A stretch of DNA of 64,000 bases, from assembly GCA_964460905.1 (NCBI GenBank), contig CAYWRM010000010.1, positions 1-64,000 on the forward strand, given 5' to 3'. The stretch comes from GCA-002708315 sp964460905. Its GTDB lineage: Bacteria > Bacteroidota > Bacteroidia > Bacteroidales > F082. Under the pieces are notes generated by a model that was not told where the DNA came from, made no database searches, and was given only the letters and a program-made list of their open reading frames with translations. The position numbers and the translations under genes are program-made. Positions 53,817 through 61,418 of this stretch are shown piece by piece (the first letter of the stretch is position 1; every line of letters begins with the position of its first letter).

Positions 53817-55958
53817 CTAGTTTAATCCACGTTTATTCAATAAAGGCTCCAGGCTAGGTTCTGCACCACGAAATTCAACAAATAATGCCATAGGATCATC
53901 TGAACCACCTCTTGAAATTACATTATCCCTAAAACTCTGTCCAAGTTCTCTGTTAAAGATGCCTTGTTCAACAAATGCTTCATAAGCGTCTGAATCAAGA
54001 ACAGCTGCCCAGATATAAACATAATAACCGGCAGCATATCCCTCACCTCCAAAAGAATGATTGAAATAATTGGAACGATATCTGGGTATAATAGCATCAA
54101 TTAAACCAAGCTTTTCCATACTTTCATTTTCAAATGTTTCAATGTCAATTTCATCAACATTTTTAGCGGTATGATAATCCATATCTAACAGGCTGGCTGC
54201 AAGATATTCGGTTGTTATAAATCCTTGGTTAAACTTACTGCTTTTTTGAATTTTTTCAACTAATTCCTGAGGTATTAACTCTCCTGTTTTATAATGATAT
54301 GCATATAGTTTCAATAGTTCTGGTTCCATCGCCCAGTTTTCCATAATTTGTGAAGGAAGTTCTACAAAATCGCGTTTTACAGAAGTACCGCTTATTGTTT
54401 GATATTCAACATTTGAAAGGAAACCATGTAAACCATGACCTAACTCATGGAAAAGTGTTTGAACTTCATCAATGCTAAGTAGTGACGGAGCATCGGCAGT
54501 TGGTTTGGTGAAGTTACCTACGTTTACAATAATCGGAGTAACCATATTATCACCTGACCCTGATTGTTTACGATATGCTTCCATCCAGGCACCACCTCTT
54601 TTTGATGCGCGAGGAAAATAATCAACATAAAAAATACCAATATGAGTGCCATCAGCTTCAGTAATTTCGTAGGTTTCAACATCTTCATGATAAACGGGAA
54701 TATCAGTACGTTTGATAAACTTAATACCATATAAACGCTCTGATAATTCAAAAGCTCCTTTTTTCACTTGTTCCAATGAGAAATATGGGCGTAGTTCGTT
54801 TTCATCAAGGTCGTATTTTTCTTTACGGAGTTTTTCTGTGTAATACCACCAATCATAACTTTGCAATGCACCATCAACACCTTCCATGTTCATCATGTTT
54901 TGCAGGTCTTTGGCTTCCTTTTTTGACTTTTCTAAGGCAGGCTCCCATAAGCCCATAAGCAGACTATATACATTTGCAGGAGTTTTAGCCATGTTTTTGG
55001 AAATCGCATACTCGGCAAAATTACTGTAACCCAATAGCTTTGCTTTTTTATCTCGTAATACTAATATTTCATTAATAACCGGAGTTGTATTAAAAGCTTC
55101 ACTTTTACCCCTGTTCATCCATGCTGTGTAAAGCTCTTCACGCCTGCCTCTGTTGTCGGCATATTGAAGAAACGGAATCCAGCTTGGTTTATCAAGCGTA
55201 AATGCCCAGGCTCCTTCATGACCTTTTTGAGCAGCAACTTCTGCAGCAGCATCTTTAACAGATTTTGGCAAACCAGCTAATTCGTTTTCATCTTCTATTA
55301 ACATATAATAGCTGTTGCTCTCTTTTTGCAGAATATTTCCAAACTCCGGATATAGTGATGCAAGTTTTTCGTTTACCTTTCTCAGCTTTGCCTGATCTTC
55401 ATCATTAAGTTCAGAACCTCCTCTTACAAACTCCTGATATGTAAAATCCAGAAGGGCTTTTTGTTCTTGAGACAAGGTCTTGTCATTGCCAATTTCAATT
55501 TCAATATTTAGATCTTTTTGTTGATCATATACTTGCTTAACCTTGTTAAATAGTTCTGCGTTAAGCATAATATTATCCTTATGGTTGGCAAGTTTTGGGG
55601 CAATTTCACCTTCAATTTCAGAAATTCTTTCGTTGGTATTAGCCTCAGTCAAATTAAAAAATACACCGCTGACTTTGTGTAAATCACTACCACTTTTATC
55701 AAGAGCAGCAATTGTATTTTCAAAAGTAGGGGCCTCAGTATTGGTTACGATAGCTTCAATTTCTTTGTTTTGATTTTTTATAGCTATTTCAAATGCAGGA
55801 AGATAATGATCTTCTTTTATTTTATCAAATGGCGGAACACCATAAGGAGTGGTCCATTCACTAAAAAACGGGTTATTATTCATTTCTTTAGATGTGTTAT
55901 TTTCGCATGCTGTCATTAATATTAAGATGCCAAACATGAGTAAAGTTAATTTTTTCAT
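53817..55958 (-). CDS. dcp: M3 family metallopeptidase (Dcp-like) lipoprotein
   Basis: 713 aa. Lipobox LMTACEN near residue 18; then M3 fold with the zinc motif FHELGHGLHG (His504, His508) and the downstream Glu in the NWAMEPELL region, as in peptidyl-dipeptidase Dcp. It should remove dipeptides from the C-terminus of peptides in the periplasm. Family position (Dcp rather than oligopeptidase A) is by length and overall similarity, so the symbol is a probable call. Confidence 0.88.
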   Translation of the reverse strand: MKKLTLLMFGILILMTACENNTSKEMNNNPFFSEWTTPYGVPPFDKIKEDHYLPAFEIAIKNQNKEIEAIVTNTEAPTFENTIAALDKSGSDLHKVSGVFFNLTEANTNERISEIEGEIAPKLANHKDNIMLNAELFNKVKQVYDQQKDLNIEIEIGNDKTLSQEQKALLDFTYQEFVRGGSELNDEDQAKLRKVNEKLASLYPEFGNILQKESNSYYMLIEDENELAGLPKSVKDAAAEVAAQKGHEGAWAFTLDKPSWIPFLQYADNRGRREELYTAWMNRGKSEAFNTTPVINEILVLRDKKAKLLGYSNFAEYAISKNMAKTPANVYSLLMGLWEPALEKSKKEAKDLQNMMNMEGVDGALQSYDWWYYTEKLRKEKYDLDENELRPYFSLEQVKKGAFELSERLYGIKFIKRTDIPVYHEDVETYEITEADGTHIGIFYVDYFPRASKRGGAWMEAYRKQSGSGDNMVTPIIVNVGNFTKPTADAPSLLSIDEVQTLFHELGHGLHGFLSNVEYQTISGTSVKRDFVELPSQIMENWAMEPELLKLYAYHYKTGELIPQELVEKIQKSSKFNQGFITTEYLAASLLDMDYHTAKNVDEIDIETFENESMEKLGLIDAIIPRYRSNYFNHSFGGEGYAAGYYVYIWAAVLDSDAYEAFVEQGIFNRELGQSFRDNVISRGGSDDPMALFVEFRGAEPSLEPLLNKRGLN

Positions 55959-56011
55959 GGTTTTGATTTGAAAAGTGAAATTTATATTAAAGTCTTTATA
56001 AAATTAGAAAA

Positions 56012-56117
56012 ACGTTGTCATTCTGAACTCAGCGAAGCCTTTCTCTACGGCAGTCAGAAACCTTATAATGCTGTAAAACAACTCATATAGAAATCCTTTG
56101 CTATGCTCAGGAAGACG
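56012..56117. repeat. Dispersed-type inverted repeat
   Basis: TTGTCATTCTGAACTCAGCG (about 56015-56034) pairs with sequence near 56094-56116 whose reverse complement reads CGTCTTCCTGAGCATAGC. This recalls the widespread 'gtcattctgag...' repeat in bacterial intergenic regions. It lies between two minus-strand peptidase genes, in a 206-base spacer. Confidence 0.55.
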
Positions 56118-56164
56118 AAAATACTTTACAAAGATATCAAATTGCGATAATAAACATCTGGTTC

Positions 56165-57913
56165 CTAATGTCCGTCACCTCCAACTACTTTAAACTGGTC
56201 ACCGGTTTTTTCTATAATTAATTTATATGTATCCTCACCATATCCTGGTTGAGATACTTTGGGTGCATAGTACTTATATCCTTCAGGCGTATCCTGAGCG
56301 GTTTTTATATTTCCATCCATATATTTAACAAAAAGATACTGATAAAGATTTTTCCAGGTGTTAAATACATCGGCACCAACTGAATTTGAATAACTTGTAA
56401 GATATGCTATGGCAGCATCTTTATCGGTTGACATTAAAGCTTCTGCACCAGCATCAATGGCAGGAGTTAAGGCAATAAAATCGGTTTCAAATTTATTTTG
56501 AACTTTTTCAATCTCAGGGTGTATGGCACTATAACGGGTATAGGCAAAGTTTTGCATCTGGTTAAATATCCAAAATCCTGATTTATTCGACCATTTCATC
56601 ATTGAGCCATTGCCAACGGAAAAGTTATAAGGAGTTTTAGTAATACTTGAGTACATAGGCATATATACGGTACCTGAAGCATCGTCAACACCAAACCAGA
56701 AAATACCCCCAATAGCATCCGGCAACCAAGTACGTGATTGGGTAACAAACGAAAAACCTGTTTGTTGAGTAGCAGTAGCCCTTTCATTGCAATAAGCTAC
56801 ATCATCAACTTTCCATGTAAGTGGACGCCAGCGATATGGGTTGTTAAAAGGACCTGCCCCTACATCTTTACTCATGTCTAACTCTGTATTTTCAAGGTGG
56901 TCGCGCATGAAGTTCATCATATCATGAACGCTAACTTTATTTGTTGGTTTAACCCAGAGAGGCATACGGTTGGTTGCATAATGGTTTGGGTTTGGGGTTC
57001 CATCGTCAAGTGTATTATTATGCTCAATATTTCCTTTTGCATACTCCCAGTATTTATCCATCCCCGGGGCAACTTTGTTAAACATGGTCCAAACTCTAAT
57101 TTCGCAAAAACGCGCACCACCAAAATTAACGGGAGCATATGTTTCTGAAAAGGAAAAATTCTTGTCTTTCCCCTCATACCATCCTTTTTCTCTTGCAAAT
57201 GAAATTATATCTTCAGCATAAACAGTGGTAATATTTTCATCAAAAATTTCATCAATATCTTTTGAGCTTATGGAATTTTTGCTTTTTTCCTGTGGGAAAG
57301 TTCCAATACGAGCATGGTTAGCATGCCCTGACACATAACCATCGGGGATCATACGTGCTACCCAAACAGCACCCTTTTCACCTTCACCTTTTCCAATAAG
57401 CTCAAGTATCCACACTTCATCTTTATCAGATATGGAGAATGATTCTCCTGAACTGTAATACCCGTATTCAGCCATTAGGCCGGTTATAATTTTAATTGCA
57501 TCACGGGCAGAAGTAGCTCTTTGCAATCCAATGTAAATAAGATTACCATAGTCCATAATAGCGCCAGATTGTTTGCCAAGTTCTGATCGACCACCGTATG
57601 TTGTTTCACCAATTGCAACCTGATTTTCATTCATATTACCTATCACATTGTAAGTAACTAATGCTTGTTTAATCTCACCAAGATATTTACCTGTATCCCA
57701 CTCATAAATGTCGAGCATTGTGCCTTCTGGATAAGTTGCAGCAGGCCAGTGATATAGTTCGCCATAAAGAATATGCGAGTCGGCCGCATAAGAAATCATC
57801 GTTGATCCATCAGTAGAAGCACCTTTTGTAATAAGATAATTTGTACATGCAATAGTGCTGTTTGTCAACAATAAGGTTATGGCCAATACAAGACCTGTTA
57901 TTTTATAATTCAT
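56165..57913 (-). CDS. C69 family dipeptidase (exported, second copy)
   Basis: 582 aa. Signal peptide followed by Cys23-Thr-Asn (IACTNYLITKGAS), the expected N-terminal nucleophile. Further C69 motifs: NQVAIGETTYGGRSELG, YGYYSSGESFSISDKDEVWILELIG and WFGVDDASGTVYMPMY. A minus-strand TAATTTTG box at 57958-57965 may be its promoter. Same family as the gene at 3531-5120; lengths differ by 53 residues. Confidence 0.92.
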   Translation of the reverse strand: MNYKITGLVLAITLLLTNSTIACTNYLITKGASTDGSTMISYAADSHILYGELYHWPAATYPEGTMLDIYEWDTGKYLGEIKQALVTYNVIGNMNENQVAIGETTYGGRSELGKQSGAIMDYGNLIYIGLQRATSARDAIKIITGLMAEYGYYSSGESFSISDKDEVWILELIGKGEGEKGAVWVARMIPDGYVSGHANHARIGTFPQEKSKNSISSKDIDEIFDENITTVYAEDIISFAREKGWYEGKDKNFSFSETYAPVNFGGARFCEIRVWTMFNKVAPGMDKYWEYAKGNIEHNNTLDDGTPNPNHYATNRMPLWVKPTNKVSVHDMMNFMRDHLENTELDMSKDVGAGPFNNPYRWRPLTWKVDDVAYCNERATATQQTGFSFVTQSRTWLPDAIGGIFWFGVDDASGTVYMPMYSSITKTPYNFSVGNGSMMKWSNKSGFWIFNQMQNFAYTRYSAIHPEIEKVQNKFETDFIALTPAIDAGAEALMSTDKDAAIAYLTSYSNSVGADVFNTWKNLYQYLFVKYMDGNIKTAQDTPEGYKYYAPKVSQPGYGEDTYKLIIEKTGDQFKVVGGDGH

Positions 57914-57957
57914 ATTTAATAGTTTTGGTTATTAATACTTAATTTAAAAAAGAGCCA

Positions 57958-57965
57958 CAAAATTA
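57958..57965 (-). promoter_or_regulatory. -7 promoter box for second C69 gene
   Basis: Minus-strand TAATTTTG matches TAnnTTTG, 45 bases upstream of the ATG at 57913. Confidence 0.4.
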
Positions 57966-57995
57966 ATAGAAATGTTGAATATTTTATAGTTCCTT

Positions 57996-59093
57996 TTATT
58001 TATCCCTCATTTTTGCTTTTTGTTTTAGATAAAGGTATGCTTGCTGAATTTCGTTATCTGTCATTTCTGGATCTTCCTTTTTAACCATAGCCTTAAATTC
58101 AGAATAGCTCATATCTTTAATCATATCAAGCATCTCGTCCTCTTCTTCTTTAGAATTATTATATTCTTCTTCAAATTCTTGAGCTGTAATATCGGGGAAT
58201 AATTCATCAGAATTTACTCTTTCGTATTCAATATTTTCGGGTACTTGAAATTTTTCTTCAGGAACAGGAACATCAATTTTAACACTAATAGCAGTTTCAA
58301 TATTTGATCTGTCTTCCAGTTTCAGAACAAGTCCTTTCCAAATCCACAATTTACTTTTTCCATTAACCCACAAATTACATTCTTTTCCAATTATGGTTTC
58401 ATTACTAGTTTTTTCATATCCTGTTTTTATAAGGATATTTTCTCCTGTTTTTTGCCAGTCGCGATCGGAGTCTGCTGAAAATAATAAAAATGGATTTTCT
58501 ATTTCAACGGCCTGTTTATCAATAAAATCAATTGTTGTAGTAAAAGGCCCTATTGTAATAGTGCCTGTATTTTCCTTTATTTTATTACCCTTTTTCTCTA
58601 CAATATATTCAGCCATTTTATAACCAGCTCCATAAACGTAATAACTTTTATTACCTTCAATCTTTCCTTCTAATTTATATTCAATTATAGCTGTTTCAAA
58701 TGGATATTTTCTGTAATCATCAGGGTTTGCATTATCACGTTTTGATTTGTAGTTATTCTCAAATTCTTCATATTTACCCAGGCCAAAAATTGTTGCTTCA
58801 GCACCCTTATCCATTGACTCATCAGCCTTTTTAAGCCCTGGTTGAGCTTTGTCTAATCCTTTTTCAGCCTGTTCCATTCCGGCGTTTTCTGCTTTTTCAG
58901 CTTGCTCCAAACCGGCATCCTCTCCTGCTTTAAGACCTTTTTCAGCCTGCTCTTCCCCTTTTTCTTTAGCCTCGTTTTTGTATTTATTTTTATACTTATT
59001 TTTTATACTGTTTCCAATGCCAAATTGTGCATTAACATTTCCCATTAAAAATAATGAGAACACTAATGTTAATAATACTATTCTTTTTTTCAT
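57996..59093 (-). CDS. Exported hypothetical with Lys/Glu repeat region
   Basis: 365 aa. Signal peptide (~1-22) ending in VNAQ, then a low-complexity stretch (~27-95) of repeated KNKYKN and EQAEKGLKAGE-type units, likely helical and charged. Residues ~130-290 are beta-rich with one CNLWVNGK segment; a Glu-rich C-terminus follows. No known domain. It may be a periplasmic or surface structural protein; function unknown. The stop of ribF's upstream neighbour lies beyond; ribF begins the next unit. Confidence 0.6.
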   Translation of the reverse strand: MKKRIVLLTLVFSLFLMGNVNAQFGIGNSIKNKYKNKYKNEAKEKGEEQAEKGLKAGEDAGLEQAEKAENAGMEQAEKGLDKAQPGLKKADESMDKGAEATIFGLGKYEEFENNYKSKRDNANPDDYRKYPFETAIIEYKLEGKIEGNKSYYVYGAGYKMAEYIVEKKGNKIKENTGTITIGPFTTTIDFIDKQAVEIENPFLLFSADSDRDWQKTGENILIKTGYEKTSNETIIGKECNLWVNGKSKLWIWKGLVLKLEDRSNIETAISVKIDVPVPEEKFQVPENIEYERVNSDELFPDITAQEFEEEYNNSKEEEDEMLDMIKDMSYSEFKAMVKKEDPEMTDNEIQQAYLYLKQKAKMRDK

Positions 59094-59111
59094 ATTTATT
59101 AATTAGTTAAT

Positions 59112-60050
59112 TTATAATATCTTGAGTGTGTTTATTTTATCTAACGCCAGCTGGGTTTTTAGCGCTTCAATATTTTCAAATTTGTGTTCGTCACGCATAC
59201 GTTTAACAAATGAAATAGTTATGTCTTTACCATAGATAACTTTATTAAAATCAAAGATATTTACCTCAATGGTTATCCAGACATTTAGGATATTTACTTT
59301 ATCAATAGTTGGTCTGAAACCAATATTAGCCATTCCTTTATATGTTTCATCCATGTAATGAACTCTACAAGCATATACTCCTACCGCTGCTATAAGTTTG
59401 TATTCGTCACTAACCTCAATATTAGCTGTTGGAAAACCTATGTTATGTCCTATAGATTGACCTCGAACTACTTTTCCAGTTATTGAATATTCATGTCCTA
59501 ATAATTTATTTGCAACAGTAATATCACCCTGAATAAGCAGATCTCTTATTTTAGTTGAGCTAATAGTTGTCTTTCCAATATTTTTGGCATCAACTTGTTT
59601 AACATCAAATCCAGATTGTTTACCCAATCTATTAAGTAGCTCAAAACTTCCCTCACGATTGTTACCAAACTGATGGTCGTACCCAATTATGAGAATTTTA
59701 GGATGTATTATGTCAATTATAAGATTTTTTATAAAAACTTCAGATGTTGTTTTTGCAAATTCTTTAGTAAACTCAACTATAATCAGGTGGTTAATTCCCG
59801 CTTTTTCAATGTGTTGTATTTTCTTCTCTTGGGTTTTTATAAATTTAAGGTTTGAATTTTCTTGCTCCAGCACAATGCGTGGATGAGGATAAAATGTAAC
59901 AACAACAGTTTCTCCACCTATTTTAGTTGCCTCCACCTTCATTTGATTAAAAACAGCCTGATGGCCAAGATGAACACCATCGAAAGTACCAATGGTAACT
60001 ACTGCGTTATTAACAGGTTTAAAATCCTTTATGCAATTGTAAATTTTCAA
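59112..60050 (-). CDS. ribF: Bifunctional riboflavin kinase / FAD synthetase
   Basis: 312 aa. N-terminal FAD synthetase: IGTFDGVHLGHQAV (nucleotidyltransferase H-x-G-H) and GYDHQFGNNREG; C-terminal riboflavin kinase: VVRGQSIGHNIGFPTANIEV with the PTAN motif. It makes FMN and FAD from riboflavin in the cytoplasm. Start ATG at 60050 (MKIYNCIKDF). It lies 72 bases from asd on the same strand. Confidence 0.94.
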   Translation of the reverse strand: MKIYNCIKDFKPVNNAVVTIGTFDGVHLGHQAVFNQMKVEATKIGGETVVVTFYPHPRIVLEQENSNLKFIKTQEKKIQHIEKAGINHLIIVEFTKEFAKTTSEVFIKNLIIDIIHPKILIIGYDHQFGNNREGSFELLNRLGKQSGFDVKQVDAKNIGKTTISSTKIRDLLIQGDITVANKLLGHEYSITGKVVRGQSIGHNIGFPTANIEVSDEYKLIAAVGVYACRVHYMDETYKGMANIGFRPTIDKVNILNVWITIEVNIFDFNKVIYGKDITISFVKRMRDEHKFENIEALKTQLALDKINTLKIL

Positions 60051-60122
60051 TTATCTAAGTATATGGTTGAGGCTTAGGTTGAGAATGAATATCCTTTTTA
60101 ATTTAATTATTAACCTTTTTCT

Positions 60123-61109
60123 CTAAACTAATTTATTCATTATTAAATATTGTGCTATTTGAACAGCATTTGTTGCAGCTCCTTTTCTAAGGTTATCAGC
60201 AACAATCCAAATGTTTAAACTATTTGGTTGCGAATTATCCCTTCTTATTCTACCTACCATCACCTCATCTTTGCCTTTAGTTAATAGTGGCATTGGATAA
60301 AAGTTGGCTTCCGGAAAATCAAACACAACCACACCGGGCATTGTACCAAGCAGCCGTTTTATTTCATGAATTGTAAAGCCGTTTTCAAATTCAATATTTA
60401 CAGCCTCTGAATGTCCTGTTTTAACCGGCACTCTTACTGCTGTTGCTGTAATGCTGATATTGGAACTAAGTATTTTGTTTGTCTCTTCTATAAGTTTAAC
60501 TTCTTCTGTAGTGTCACCATCATTATTAAACTCCCCTGCATGTGGTATTACATTAAGATCTATTTGGTGTGGGTAAAATTTAGTTTCATAATTTCCGGCT
60601 CGCTCATTCATTAATTGATTAACAGCCTTAGCACCACTTCCCGAAACTGCCTGATATGTTGATATCACAAGCCTTTTTATCTTGTAAATTTTGTGTAACG
60701 GCGATAATGCCATCACCAACTGAATAGTTGAGCAGTTTGGGTTTGCAATAATAGTGTCATTTTTATTTAATAAACCACCATTAATTTCAGGAACAATTAA
60801 TGGAATATTATTATTCATTCGCCATGCCGATGAATTATCAATAACTTTTGTACCCACATCAGCAAATTTTGGCGCCCACTTTAAAGATGTTGTGCTTCCT
60901 GCCGAAAATATTGCAATATCAGGTTTCTTTTCAACAGCGTCTTCAATTGAAATGATGCTATATTCCTTTCCGGAAAAAGTAATTTTTTTTCCTGTAGATT
61001 TTGATGAAGCGACAGGAAAAAACTCAGTTACCTGTATATTTCTTTCTTCAAGAACTTTTAAAATGTCTCTGCCAACTAACCCTGTTGCACCTACTACAGC
61101 AATCTTCAT
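60123..61109 (-). CDS. asd: Aspartate-semialdehyde dehydrogenase
   Basis: 328 aa. NADP-binding VGATGLVGRDIL at the start; catalytic Cys126 in NPNCSTIQ and His233 in GHSEAV. It makes aspartate semialdehyde for lysine, threonine, methionine and diaminopimelate synthesis. Gene length is normal. A putative operon with ribF downstream. Confidence 0.95.
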   Translation of the reverse strand: MKIAVVGATGLVGRDILKVLEERNIQVTEFFPVASSKSTGKKITFSGKEYSIISIEDAVEKKPDIAIFSAGSTTSLKWAPKFADVGTKVIDNSSAWRMNNNIPLIVPEINGGLLNKNDTIIANPNCSTIQLVMALSPLHKIYKIKRLVISTYQAVSGSGAKAVNQLMNERAGNYETKFYPHQIDLNVIPHAGEFNNDGDTTEEVKLIEETNKILSSNISITATAVRVPVKTGHSEAVNIEFENGFTIHEIKRLLGTMPGVVVFDFPEANFYPMPLLTKGKDEVMVGRIRRDNSQPNSLNIWIVADNLRKGAATNAVQIAQYLIMNKLV

Positions 61110-61418
61110 TTACTTATTTATTAACAGTTTTTAGAATTAAAATCACTAACCTTCATTATTCATAAAATCTCTCGCAAAGGCGCTAAATCGCAAAGAACAA
61201 GTAAATTAAAAGCTAATTTCGAAAAAACTCAATTTTACTTCTCCAAACAAATTCATTCATCAAAATTACTCATATCCAATTTTTTGCGTCTCTGCGTCTT
61301 TGTGTGATGAATTTTTCAGGCTAGTAATTTCAATAATTTTAATTTCAATTTACTTAATGATAAAAATATTATTAAATTTACAAATCAAAAACCTTTTACA
61401 GCCTGCAAAAATACTAAA
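61110..61418. other. 309-base spacer with inverted repeat
   Basis: Lies between the divergent asd and lamin-tail genes. It holds the repeat listed at 61171-61306. The rest is AT-rich and probably holds promoters for both genes. No gene was seen. Confidence 0.6.
61171..61306. repeat. Dispersed-type inverted repeat
   Basis: CTCGCAAAGGCGCTAAATCG (61171-61190) and a right arm near 61283-61306 (TTTGCGTCTCTGCGTCTTTG) are imperfect inverted copies. The right arm has the well-known 'TTTGCGTCTCTGCGTC' form seen in many bacterial spacers. No coding function. Confidence 0.55.
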
